Source of the DNA: Pseudomonas akapageensis
Lineage (GTDB): Bacteria; Pseudomonadota; Gammaproteobacteria; Pseudomonadales; Pseudomonadaceae
Assembly (NCBI RefSeq): GCF_011355085.1
Contig: NZ_VXCP01000032.1
Span: forward strand, 1 to 51,264
DNA length: 51,264 bases
Direction of reading: 5' to 3'
The notes under the pieces: generated by a model
Seen by the model: only the letters and a program-made list of their open reading frames with translations
What the model was told of the DNA's origin: nothing
The model's database searches: none
Shown here: in pieces, positions 1-7,291 of the stretch
How the letters are laid out: the number at the start of each line of letters is the position of its first letter
How positions within the stretch are numbered: the first letter of the stretch is position 1
Position numbers and translations under genes: made by a program

Positions 1-1
1 C

Positions 2-112
2 CCGTCCGTGCCAGTGGGTGTGCTGGAAGGTGCCTGGCGGTGCGCGGGTTACAACCCGAAGCGAGCGCTCAAGGTGTTGGGTGCCTCTCAAATGCGGGGC
101 CTGATGAGCTGA
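2..112 (+). CDS. 3' end of an unidentified gene
   Basis: An open frame enters from the left edge and ends at a TGA at 110-112, giving 36 C-terminal residues that include the basic segment AGYNPKRALKVLG. The stop is directly followed by a rho-independent terminator whose stem begins inside the coding sequence, which supports this frame as a real gene end. I do not recognise the family from this tail, and most of the gene lies outside the window. Confidence 0.5.
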   Translation, partial: PSVPVGVLEGAWRCAGYNPKRALKVLGASQMRGLMS

Positions 113-130
113 GAGGCTCTGCTTTTTTTA
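83..130 (+). terminator. intrinsic terminator of the left-edge gene
   Basis: The arms GCCTCTCA (83-90) and TGAGAGGC (110-117) are perfectly complementary, with a 19-nt loop, and are followed shortly by seven Ts (123-129). The right arm contains the stop codon of the upstream gene, so the terminator overlaps the coding sequence. Confidence 0.65.
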
Positions 131-140
131 TCGCGAGGCC

Positions 141-178
141 AAAAAACAAACGCCCCGGCAAGCCGGGGCGTTTGTTTG
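141..178. terminator. bidirectional terminator between the left-edge gene and pit
   Basis: An A-rich flank, the GC-rich stem CGCCCCGGC/GCCGGGGCG with a very short loop, and a T-rich flank make this a good terminator in both directions. On the minus strand it lies about 60 bp past the phosphate transporter stop, with a run of Ts after the stem. Confidence 0.8.
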
Positions 179-240
179 TGCCTTTGCAGACTGCGTTTTC
201 ACACAGTCTGCCTTGGGCGCCTTTTTCATGTGCGGAACAA

Positions 241-1713
241 TCAGGCCAGGGCTTTGGACGCCAGCCAGAACAGGCCTGCTGCCAGGGCCATGGAAGCCGG
301 CAGGGTCAGGATCCAGGCCAGCAGGATGGTCTTGATGGTACCGCCCTGCAAACCGGTCTTGTTCGCCACCATGGTGCCGGCCACGCCGGACGACAGTACG
401 TGAGTCGTGGAAACCGGCAGGCTGAACACGTTGGCCAGGCCAATGGCGAAGGCGGCAGTGATTTGCGCCGACATGCCCTGGGCGTAGGTCATGCCCTGCT
501 TGCCGATCTTCTCGCCGATGGTCAGGACTACACGCTTCCAGCCGACCATGGTACCGATACCCAGGGCCAGGGCCACGGCGAGGATCACCCAGAATGGGGC
601 GTATTCGGTCGTCGCGGTGAGGTCCTTGCGCAGTTTTTCCAGGTCTGCCTTTTCACGTGCCTGCAGGGAAGGCAACTTGCCCACCTTCTTGGCGGTGTCA
701 TCGAGGCAGAGCAGGTAACGGCGCACTTCAATACGTTTTTCCGCCGGCAGCGAATGGTAGTCCGCAACCCCGGCGAGGGTGCCTTGCAGGGCAGCGATGG
801 TTGGCTCGGTCTGCTTCGGGTTGCAGCTGAACTGTTCCGGCAGATCAGTATCCTGGGCCTTGCCCAGTGCCAGGAACTCCCCCAGCGTTTCGTTATTGCG
901 CTGATAGAACTGGCTCAGGTGCACGGTCGCGTCTCGGGTCCGTTCGATCTGATAGGTCGTGCTGTTCAGGTCCAGTACGAACTGGGCCGGAACGATACCG
1001 ATCAACACCAGCATGATCAGGCCGATGCCTTTCTGGCCGTCGTTGGAGCCATGCACGAAGCTGACGGCCATGGCCGAGATGACCAGCACCAGGCGGTTCC
1101 AGAATGGCGGGTGCTTTTTATCGTCGATCTTGCGACGTTGCTCCGGTGTCTTGTGCATCTTCGACAGCGGGCGCCACCATTTAAGTCCGATCAGGACCAG
1201 TGCGGCCACGGCAAAGCCTGCCATGGGCGAAACCACCAGCGAAGCGGCAATATCGATCGCTTTCTGCCAGTTGACGCCATCACTCAGCGGTATGTCATTG
1301 AGCAGGGCATTTGCCAGGCCGACGCCCAGGATCGAGCCGATCAAGGTATGCGAACTGGAGGCAGGAATACCGAAATACCAGGTTCCGAGGTTCCAGGTAA
1401 TGGCCGCTGCGAGCAACGAGAAGACCATGGCCAGGCCATGGCCGGTGTTCACATTGATCAACAGTTCGACGGGCAGCAGGTGCACGATGGCATAAGCCAC
1501 ACCCACCCCACCGAGCAGCACCCCGAGAAAGTTGAACAGACCCGAAAAGAACACGGCCAGATGCGGCGGCATGGCTTTGGTATAGATGACTGTGGCAACC
1601 GCGTTAGCGGTGTCATGAAAGCCATTGATGAACTCGAAGGTGAGGACAAAGGCCAGGGCGAGCAGCAAGCTCACCAGCACCCAAGCATCAAGTCCGCTGA
1701 ATAAATCGATCAT
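241..1713 (-). CDS. pitA: PitA-type inorganic phosphate transporter
   Basis: A 490-residue integral membrane protein of the PiT family, which imports metal-phosphate complexes by proton symport in the inner membrane. The two family signatures are visible in the usual inverted-repeat arrangement: INGFHDTANAVATVI near the N-terminus, and GSNDGQKGIG in the middle. A long hydrophilic central loop separates the two groups of membrane segments, as in E. coli PitA (about 500 aa). The ATG at 1713 is the first start in the frame. No PhoU-like regulatory partner lies beside it, so it looks like a stand-alone low-affinity transporter. The family assignment is secure; the choice between pitA and pitB naming is convention. 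Confidence 0.93.
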   Translation of the reverse strand: MIDLFSGLDAWVLVSLLLALAFVLTFEFINGFHDTANAVATVIYTKAMPPHLAVFFSGLFNFLGVLLGGVGVAYAIVHLLPVELLINVNTGHGLAMVFSLLAAAITWNLGTWYFGIPASSSHTLIGSILGVGLANALLNDIPLSDGVNWQKAIDIAASLVVSPMAGFAVAALVLIGLKWWRPLSKMHKTPEQRRKIDDKKHPPFWNRLVLVISAMAVSFVHGSNDGQKGIGLIMLVLIGIVPAQFVLDLNSTTYQIERTRDATVHLSQFYQRNNETLGEFLALGKAQDTDLPEQFSCNPKQTEPTIAALQGTLAGVADYHSLPAEKRIEVRRYLLCLDDTAKKVGKLPSLQAREKADLEKLRKDLTATTEYAPFWVILAVALALGIGTMVGWKRVVLTIGEKIGKQGMTYAQGMSAQITAAFAIGLANVFSLPVSTTHVLSSGVAGTMVANKTGLQGGTIKTILLAWILTLPASMALAAGLFWLASKALA

Positions 1714-2084
1714 GAAGGTTTTCTGACCCGGTCATAAGGGGGCGCGATTATGCCAGAAATCCCCAGTAATCGATGCACTTGCTGCTGATCGGTAATACCG
1801 GGCAATCGCGGGCTGACAGAATGGGTCGCCACGAGCCGGGTGGTAGAAAAGCATCAAAATTGCATGATTTCGGAGGTAATGGCCGCAAAAATCCCGCACT
1901 AAACAATGCAGGAAATGTTTCAAACGCTTGTTTGAAATTTGTGAGAATCAGTAACTGAACTTTTCGGCAGGCATTATTTATCCGCCTTTTCCCCGAAAAA
2001 GCAGCACCGTGCTCGCCCGCGAAAGACGGGCAATGCGTTGGCACGATTCGATCGGAACGTTTCTGTCAGATGCAAGCAGGTTGC
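1714..2084. promoter_or_regulatory. pit upstream region with a PsrA-like palindrome
   Basis: This 371-bp stretch has no convincing gene. At 1918-1937 it holds the palindrome TTTCAAAC-GCTT-GTTTGAAA, with perfect 8-bp arms. The core CAAAC-N4-GTTTG fits the published consensus for the TetR-family fatty-acid-responsive regulator PsrA of Pseudomonas, quoted from memory. The site is about 205 bp upstream of the pit start codon. I could not place confident -35/-10 boxes for pit. Confidence 0.4.
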
Positions 2085-2285
2085 TTAAGGCTGATCTGCC
2101 TTGAGTTCCTGTTCCATTTTCTGGAGTTCCTGGGTATACACCTGATCTTGGACGGTGGCTCTTTTACGCCACGGTTTGCGTTCCGGATCGGGTTGTGCGG
2201 CGTAGGTGGTGACTTCCCCGCCGTAGACTTCCTTGTAACGTTGCTCCTGGCGCTCAAGTTCCGCGCGCAGTTCATCTTTTGTCAC
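2085..2285 (-). CDS. small conserved hypothetical protein (66 aa)
   Basis: The GTG at 2285 is preceded by TTAGGTAAC, an adequate ribosome site. From there the frame encodes 66 highly charged residues (TKDELRAELERQEQRYKEV followed by an Arg/Lys-rich centre), predicted largely helical and soluble. The in-frame upstream extension to 2537 has unrelated low-quality composition, and the promoter below lies inside it, so I reject the longer frame. The gene sits between pit and pcaR, a position occupied by a small hypothetical gene in related Pseudomonas as far as I recall. No known domain is recognised. Confidence 0.7.
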   Translation of the reverse strand: MTKDELRAELERQEQRYKEVYGGEVTTYAAQPDPERKPWRKRATVQDQVYTQELQKMEQELKADQP

Positions 2286-2402
2286 GATGTTACCTAATAA
2301 AAAGTAGTGATGGATTATCGGTGATAGAGGCGATGCCTGTCTGTTCTGACAGGTATAGCCCGTGTGACGGGATCCGCTCTTGTCTGAAGCGTGTCGGTCA
2401 CT

Positions 2403-2420
2403 CGTTTTGATTATAGCAAT
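2403..2420 (-). promoter_or_regulatory. extended -10 promoter for the 66-aa gene
   Basis: On the minus strand the sequence TGCTATAAT has its TATAAT at plus coordinates 2410-2415. This is a perfect -10 hexamer with the TG extension, about 120 nt upstream of the GTG start. A clear -35 is absent, as is usual for extended -10 promoters. Beyond it (2503-2537) lies the imperfect inverted repeat TGAGACA...TGTCTCA. Confidence 0.5.
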
Positions 2421-2578
2421 TGAATGCAATAAAACTATCGCCCGACTCTTACGTCCGGTCAATATTGTCTGTGAGTTTTGTTGCATGGGCAGGTCGGCAG
2501 GTTGAGACATACGTGTGCGTATACGGGGCTGTCTCATCTTGGCGCGGGGTGGGAAAGTTCACTCCACTGCGCGGGGCT

Positions 2579-2669
2579 AAAAAAAACGGCCTCACTTCGT
2601 GGGTAAGGCCGTGCCTGGGACTTCTTCGGTGGGTACCTGACCAAGATCTCCAAGAAGCCACATTGTGGC
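2579..2669 (-). ncRNA. candidate small RNA divergent from pcaR (about 90 nt)
   Basis: On the minus strand a promoter TTGACC (2699-2704), 17 bp and TACCTT (2676-2681) is followed by an expected start near 2669. From there the transcript would open with the hairpin GCCAC-AAU-GUGGC (2657-2669) and carry a middle segment with UUCUU/AAGAA complementarity. It would end in a strong intrinsic terminator with stem ACGGCCU/AGGCCGU (2586-2612) and eight Us (2579-2586). No gene with a ribosome site is visible in this stretch, and the terminator faces away from pcaR, so it serves no neighbouring CDS. The promoter abuts the pcaR promoter and the PcaR-like operator. I do not recognise the RNA family. Confidence 0.5.
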
Positions 2670-2704
2670 GGGGGAAAGGTATAAGCAACGAGGCTAATGG
2701 TCAA

Positions 2705-2738
2705 TTGCGATTATCGATCGTTGGTTCGATAATCGGAC
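2705..2738 (+). promoter_or_regulatory. pcaR promoter with PcaR-like operator
   Basis: TTGCGA (2705-2710), a 17-bp spacer and GATAAT (2728-2733) form a sigma-70 promoter for pcaR. The -10 lies inside GTTCGATAATCGGAC (2724-2738), which differs by one base from the PcaR box GTTCGATAATCGCAC known from P. putida. A second half-like motif, CGATTATCGATC, begins at 2709. The layout implies autoregulation by PcaR. The -35 directly abuts the -35 of the divergent small-RNA promoter. Confidence 0.7.
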
Positions 2739-2774
2739 ACGTTAGCCGTGTTTCCCGAGAGGGCAGTTTGAGCC

Positions 2775-3650
2775 ATGAGCGAAGATCTACCGCATAAAGG
2801 ACCAGGAATGAACGACCAGTTGCGCAATTCATTCACCTCGCTGGCCCCCCCCATCGTGGCGTCGCCGGCCAAGCGAATCCAGGCATTCACGGGTGACCCG
2901 GACTTCATGACCTCGCTGGCCCGCGGCCTGGCGGTGGTACAGGCGTTTCAGGAGCGCAAGCGTCACCTGACCATTGCCCAGATCAGCCATCGCACCGAAA
3001 TTCCGCGGGCTGCGGTACGCCGTTGCCTGCATACGCTGATCAAGCTGGGCTATGCCACGACCGATGGCCGCACCTACTCGCTGCTGCCAAAGGTGCTGAC
3101 CCTGGGGCATGCCTACTTGTCCTCCACACCCTTGGCAGTCTCGGCCCAGCCCTATCTGGACCGCATGAGCGAACAACTGCACGAAGCCTGCAACATGGCC
3201 ACCCTGGAGGGCGACGACATTCTGTATATCGCCCGTTCGGCGACGACTCAACGGTTGATCTCGGTCGACCTGTCGGTGGGCGGGCGGCTTCCCGCCTATT
3301 GCACCTCGATGGGCCGGATTCTGCTGGCAGCGCTGGACGATGCCACTTTGCACGAGTACCTCGAGCATGCCGACTTGCAGCCCAAGACCAGTCGAACCAT
3401 CACTGAGCCCCAGGCATTGCTCGAGTGCCTGCAGCAAGTTCGGCAACAGGGTTGGTGCATCGTCGACCAGGAACTCGAGCAGGGTTTGCGCTCTATCGCA
3501 GTACCGGTTTATGACGCATCGGGCCAGGTGCTTGCGGCGCTTAATGTCAGTACCCATGCCGGACGGGTCAGCCGCAGCGAACTGGAACAGCGTTTTCTAC
3601 CCATCATGCTCAGTGCCAGTGGCGATCTCAGCGCCCAATTATTCGCCTGA
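2775..3650 (+). CDS. pcaR: pca regulon regulator PcaR (IclR family)
   Basis: An IclR-family regulator of 291 aa that responds to beta-ketoadipate and activates the pca genes. After a variable N-terminus comes the invariant-looking segment starting APPIVASPAKRIQAF. The winged helix-turn-helix follows at about residues 45-105 (LTIAQISHRTEIPRAAVRRC), then the IclR effector domain with LEGDDILYIARS and GRLPAYCTSMGRILLA. The sequence is very close to my memory of P. putida PcaR. The ATG at 2775 matches the MSDE-like start of that protein. An ATG at 2808 has a better placed AAAGGA and is an alternative start. A PcaR-like box overlaps its own -10. Confidence 0.95.
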   Translation: MSEDLPHKGPGMNDQLRNSFTSLAPPIVASPAKRIQAFTGDPDFMTSLARGLAVVQAFQERKRHLTIAQISHRTEIPRAAVRRCLHTLIKLGYATTDGRTYSLLPKVLTLGHAYLSSTPLAVSAQPYLDRMSEQLHEACNMATLEGDDILYIARSATTQRLISVDLSVGGRLPAYCTSMGRILLAALDDATLHEYLEHADLQPKTSRTITEPQALLECLQQVRQQGWCIVDQELEQGLRSIAVPVYDASGQVLAALNVSTHAGRVSRSELEQRFLPIMLSASGDLSAQLFA

Positions 3651-3668
3651 CGCTAGTGGACGGGTGTC

Positions 3669-3730
3669 GTTCGATAAACGCACAGTTCCGCGTTTATCGA
3701 ATTGACGCTGTTTCCCTCGGCTTATTAATG
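3669..3730 (+). promoter_or_regulatory. pcaK promoter and PcaR-like inverted repeat
   Basis: A perfect 12-bp inverted repeat, TTCGATAAACGC (3670-3681) and GCGTTTATCGAA (3690-3701), separated by 8 bp, carries two copies of a PcaR-box variant in opposite orientation. Immediately downstream TTGACG (3702-3707) and TTAATG (3725-3730, 17-bp spacing) or TATTAA (3723-3728) can serve as the pcaK promoter. The operator would then sit just upstream of the -35, where an activator is expected. Confidence 0.6.
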
Positions 3731-3932
3731 TTCCTCACATCGGTCGGCTTCGCTTGACCCTCAATAAGAAGAGCGAGAAACACCTCTGTGACTGACATTC
3801 TCCCAGTGCGCTGGCCGCAGCTTTTTTATTCTCGGTTCTGCGCAACCTGATCCCGTTTCCGCAGTTTTTACATATTCGTGCCGAAGCTGTATTGGCACTC
3901 GCGTACCTGTGTCTTTTTTCTGGATAAAAATA

Positions 3933-5279
3933 ATGAATCGTCCGCAAACAGCTGTCGGAAACTGCCTGGATGTGCAGTCTTTCATTAATGCTCAACCCTT
4001 GTCGCGCTACCAATGGCGTGTGGTTGTGCTGTGTTTTCTTATTGTTTTTCTCGACGGCCTGGACACCGCTGCCATGGGCTTCATCGCGCCGGCCTTGTCC
4101 CAGGACTGGGGCATCGATCGCGCCAGCCTCGGCCCGGTCATGAGCGCCGCACTGATCGGAATGGTGTTTGGAGCCCTGGGTTCTGGCCCGCTGGCCGATC
4201 GCTTCGGGCGCAAAGTGGTATTGGTGGGCGCGGTTTTGCTGTTTGGTGCGTTCAGCCTGGCTTCGGCCTATGCCACCAACGTCGATCAACTGGTGGTGCT
4301 GCGCTTGCTGACCGGACTGGGTTTGGGTGCGGGCATGCCCAATGCCACCACGCTGCTTTCCGAATACACCCCGGAACGACACAAATCACTGCTGGTCACG
4401 AGCATGTTCTGCGGCTTCAACCTGGGCATGGCCGGTGGCGGCTTCATTTCAGCCAAGTTGATTCCGACATTCGGCTGGCACAGCCTGTTGCTGATCGGTG
4501 GCTTGCTGCCGTTGGTGCTGGCCGTGGTGCTGTTTGTCTGGCTGCCGGAGTCGGCGCGCTACCTGGTGGTGCGCAATCGTGGCACGGACAAGGTCCGCAA
4601 GACCCTGGCGCCGATCCAGCCCGACATCGTCAATCAGGCAGGCAGTTTCAGCGTGCCGGAGCAGCGCACCGTCAAGGCGCGCAACGTTTTCGCAGTGATT
4701 TTCTCCGGGACTTACAGCGTAGGTACCTTGCTGTTGTGGCTGACGTACTTCATGGGCCTGGTCATCGTCTATCTGCTGACCAGCTGGTTGCCGACCCTGA
4801 TGCGTGACAGCGGTGCCAGCATGGAGCAGGCCGCCTTTATCGGTGCCTTGTTCCAGTTTGGCGGTGTGATGAGTGCGGTGGCCGTTGGTTGGGCCATGGA
4901 CCGGTTCAATCCGCACAAGGTCATCGGCATCTTCTATCTGCTGGCTGGGGTCTTTGCCTACGCCGTCGGCCAGAGCCTGGGCAGCATCACCTTGCTGGCG
5001 ACTCTGGTGCTGATTGCCGGCATGTGCGTCAACGGCGCGCAGTCGGCAATGCCGTCACTGGCCGCGCGCTTCTACCCGACCCAGGGGCGAGCCACCGGCG
5101 TGTCGTGGATGCTTGGCATTGGTCGCTTCGGCGCGATCCTGGGTGCCTGGATGGGAGCGACCTTGCTGGGCCAGGGCTGGAATTTCGAGCAGGTCCTGAC
5201 CGCGCTGGTCATTCCGGCAGCACTGGCGACAGTCGGGGTGCTGATCAAGGGGTGGGTCAGTCACGCGGATGCGACCTGA
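3933..5279 (+). CDS. pcaK: 4-hydroxybenzoate/protocatechuate transporter PcaK
   Basis: A major facilitator of the aromatic acid:H+ symporter family that carries 4-hydroxybenzoate and protocatechuate across the inner membrane and also supports chemotaxis to them in P. putida. The AAHS hallmarks are present: DGLD in the first membrane segment, and GPLADRFGRK in the loop between segments 2 and 3. PESARY follows before the central loop. I start at the ATG at 3933 (MNRPQ), giving 448 aa, because it matches the family N-terminus. The frame extends eight codons further to a GTG at 3909. A strong terminator follows the stop. Confidence 0.95.
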   Translation: MNRPQTAVGNCLDVQSFINAQPLSRYQWRVVVLCFLIVFLDGLDTAAMGFIAPALSQDWGIDRASLGPVMSAALIGMVFGALGSGPLADRFGRKVVLVGAVLLFGAFSLASAYATNVDQLVVLRLLTGLGLGAGMPNATTLLSEYTPERHKSLLVTSMFCGFNLGMAGGGFISAKLIPTFGWHSLLLIGGLLPLVLAVVLFVWLPESARYLVVRNRGTDKVRKTLAPIQPDIVNQAGSFSVPEQRTVKARNVFAVIFSGTYSVGTLLLWLTYFMGLVIVYLLTSWLPTLMRDSGASMEQAAFIGALFQFGGVMSAVAVGWAMDRFNPHKVIGIFYLLAGVFAYAVGQSLGSITLLATLVLIAGMCVNGAQSAMPSLAARFYPTQGRATGVSWMLGIGRFGAILGAWMGATLLGQGWNFEQVLTALVIPAALATVGVLIKGWVSHADAT

Positions 5280-5292
5280 AACCGGTTAACGC

Positions 5293-5334
5293 AATAAAAA
5301 GGCTCTGCCTCTCTCGAGACAGGGCCTTTTTATT
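5293..5334. terminator. terminator after pcaK
   Basis: AATAAAAAGGCTCTG pairs with CAGGGCCTTTTTATT around a CTCGAG centre. The stem has A-rich and T-rich flanks, so it can work in both directions. It separates pcaK from the pcaIJF operon. Confidence 0.85.
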
Positions 5335-5349
5335 GACACCGCAAATTCC

Positions 5350-5456
5350 TGTAGCCGCTGCCGCAGGCTGCGCTGGAGTCCCGTCGGGGCTCCCCGGCGA
5401 TTCCGAAATCCTGCGTCCGCTCCGCGGCCGAGCGCAGCCGTGCGGCAGCGGCTACA
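5350..5456. repeat. REPIN-like inverted repeat, family A copy 1
   Basis: TGTAGCCGCTGCCGCAGGCT at the left pairs with the mirrored segment ending GGCAGCGGCTACA at the right, and a GC-rich linker (CTCCGCGGCCGAGCG) lies between. A second copy of the same element lies at 38306-38412. The element fills most of the pcaK-pcaI gap and holds no gene. Confidence 0.75.
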
Positions 5457-5523
5457 TGCGCGAATGGTTTCAGATTCCGGGTTTTTTCATGGCTGGGAAT
5501 AACGGTTAGCAGCGCAACAATTT

Positions 5524-5556
5524 GTTCGATAATCGAACGGATACTCGATTATCGGA
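5524..5556 (+). promoter_or_regulatory. PcaR operators in front of pcaI
   Basis: GTTCGATAATCGAAC (5524-5538) is a perfect odd palindrome and a PcaR box. A second box in the opposite orientation, ACTCGATTATCGGA, lies at 5543-5556. This is the arrangement known for the PcaR-activated pcaIJ promoter of P. putida, where the protein binds over the core promoter. GATAAT inside the first box may be the -10. The site is about 100 bp upstream of pcaI. Confidence 0.75.
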
Positions 5557-5654
5557 TTGTACGCGAAGGTCGCCAAGCTTAATCTTCAACCATTCCTGGG
5601 CAACAAAAGCGCCCTTATCTCCGACCACCGGCTCAGTGAATCAAGGAGTCTCCC

Positions 5655-6512
5655 ATGGCTGAAATTCTCTCGCTCCACGAAGCTGTGAAGCAATTCGTCC
5701 AAGATGGCGATGCCGTTGCACTCGAAGGCTTCACGCACTTGATCCCCACGGCTGCGGGTCATGAAATCATTCGTCAGGGCAAAAAGAATCTGACGCTGGT
5801 GCGCATGACGCCTGACCTGATCTATGACCAATTGATCGGTGCCGGTTGCGCCAGCAAGTTGATCTTCTCCTGGGGCGGCAACCCGGGCGTGGGTTCGTTG
5901 CACCGTCTGCGCGACGCAGTCGAGAAGCAATGGCCGCACGCGATGGAAATCGAAGAGCACAGCCATGCCGACCTCGCCAACGCCTATGTGGCGGGTGCCT
6001 CGGGCCTGCCATTCGCCGTGCTGCGTGCTTACGCCGGTTCCGACCTGCCGAAGGTCAACCCGCTGATCAAGACCGTTACTTGCCCATTTACCGGCGAAGT
6101 GCTGGCGGCAGTGCCGTCGGTGCGTCCGGATGTGACTGTGATTCACGCACAGAAGGCCGACCGCAAGGGCAACGTATTGCTCTGGGGCATCCTCGGTGTC
6201 CAGAAGGAAGCAGCATTGGCGGCCAAGCGCTGCATCGTCACGGTCGAAGAAATCGTCGATGACTTGCAGGCGCCAATGAACGCCTGCGTGCTGCCGACCT
6301 GGGCCTTGACCGCGGTCTGCCTGGTGCCAGGTGGTGCCCACCCATCCTACGCCCACGGTTACTCCGAGCGTGACAACCGTTTCTACCAGGCATGGGATCC
6401 GATCGCCCGCAACCGTGAAACCTTCACCGCGTGGATCGACGAATACATCCGCGGCACCGCTGATTTCAACGCATTCAAGGCAAAATTGGCCAGCGCATCG
6501 GAGGCTCAATAA
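5655..6512 (+). CDS. pcaI: 3-oxoadipate CoA-transferase subunit A (CatI/GctA type)
   Basis: The alpha subunit of a family I CoA transferase that moves CoA from succinyl-CoA to 3-oxoadipate. At 285 aa it is clearly longer than the classical 231-aa PcaI of P. putida. It resembles the CatI/GctA (glutaconate CoA-transferase-like) type described for Pseudomonas knackmussii B13 and found next to pcaF in P. aeruginosa. Visible family segments are LIFSWGGNPGVGS and FTGEVLAAVPSVRPDV. A clear AAGGAG lies before the ATG at 5655. It overlaps the B subunit by one base (TAATG), which implies translational coupling. The name pcaI is by role and position; catI is equally defensible. Confidence 0.88.
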   Translation: MAEILSLHEAVKQFVQDGDAVALEGFTHLIPTAAGHEIIRQGKKNLTLVRMTPDLIYDQLIGAGCASKLIFSWGGNPGVGSLHRLRDAVEKQWPHAMEIEEHSHADLANAYVAGASGLPFAVLRAYAGSDLPKVNPLIKTVTCPFTGEVLAAVPSVRPDVTVIHAQKADRKGNVLLWGILGVQKEAALAAKRCIVTVEEIVDDLQAPMNACVLPTWALTAVCLVPGGAHPSYAHGYSERDNRFYQAWDPIARNRETFTAWIDEYIRGTADFNAFKAKLASASEAQ

Positions 6513-7291
6513 TGAATTACTCCACCAATGAAATGATGACCGTGGCTGCGGCCCGTCGCCTGAAAAACGGTTCGGTCTGCTTCGTCGGCATCGGTTTGCC
6601 TTCCAAGGCAGCCAACCTTGCCCGCCTGACTTCCTCGCCAGACGTCGTGCTGATCTACGAGTCCGGCCCGATCGGCGCCAAACCGAGCGTACTGCCGCTG
6701 TCGATCGGTGACGGTGAGCTGGCGGAAACCGCCGACACCGTGGTGCCGACCGGCGAGATCTTCCGCTACTGGCTGCAAGGTGGCCGCATCGACGTGGGCT
6801 TCCTCGGCGCTGCCCAGGTCGACCGTTTCGGCAACATCAACACCACCGTGGTCGGCGACTACCACAATCCGAAAGTTCGTCTGCCAGGTGCAGGCGGGGC
6901 GCCGGAAATCGCCGGTTCCGCAAAAACCGTGCTGATCATCCTCAAGCAGTCCAACCGTGCCTTTGTCGACAAGCTGGATTTCATCACCTCGGTCGGCCAC
7001 GGCGAAGGTGGCGATTCGCGCAAGCGCCTTGGATTGCCAGGTGCAGGCCCGGTGGGGATCATCACCGATCTGTGCATCATGGAGCCGGAAGCCGGTACCA
7101 ATGAATTCGTGGTCACCGCCATTCACCCGGGCGTGACCCGCGAGCAGATCATCGCCGCCACCGGCTGGGCCATCCGCTTCGCCGACAACGTAACCGAAAC
7201 TGCCGAACCCACCGAAGCCGAACTGACCGCCCTGCGCGATCTGGAAGCGCGTACTGCTGCTGCCCATGGCCAAGCACCAGGAGAAGCATGA
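6512..7291 (+). CDS. pcaJ: 3-oxoadipate CoA-transferase subunit B (CatJ/GctB type)
   Basis: The 259-aa beta subunit partner of the preceding gene. The family I catalytic glutamate, which forms the enzyme-CoA thioester, is most likely Glu50 in LIYESGPIGA. Downstream are GGRIDVGFLGAAQVDRFGNIN and a C-terminal segment typical of GctB-like subunits. The usual PcaJ of P. putida is shorter, about 213 aa. The gene starts in a TAATG overlap with subunit A and ends in an ATGA overlap with pcaF, so the three form a tight operon under the PcaR boxes at 5524-5556. Confidence 0.88.
   Translation: MNYSTNEMMTVAAARRLKNGSVCFVGIGLPSKAANLARLTSSPDVVLIYESGPIGAKPSVLPLSIGDGELAETADTVVPTGEIFRYWLQGGRIDVGFLGAAQVDRFGNINTTVVGDYHNPKVRLPGAGGAPEIAGSAKTVLIILKQSNRAFVDKLDFITSVGHGEGGDSRKRLGLPGAGPVGIITDLCIMEPEAGTNEFVVTAIHPGVTREQIIAATGWAIRFADNVTETAEPTEAELTALRDLEARTAAAHGQAPGEA

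Noticed and set aside
40..1704. 554-residue open frame opposite pit
   Set aside because: Its composition (Gln, His, Arg and Gly rich) is what high-GC antisense of a membrane protein gives; the opposite strand encodes a clear PitA.
2449..2688. 79-residue minus-strand frame over the candidate small RNA
   Set aside because: Its translation runs through the terminator hairpin and has no ribosome site, so a non-coding RNA fits better.
5350..5456. Possible CRISPR or attachment-site explanation for the palindromic repeats
   Set aside because: There are no regularly spaced direct repeats with unique spacers, no cas genes and no integrase; the inverted pairing matches REPIN elements.
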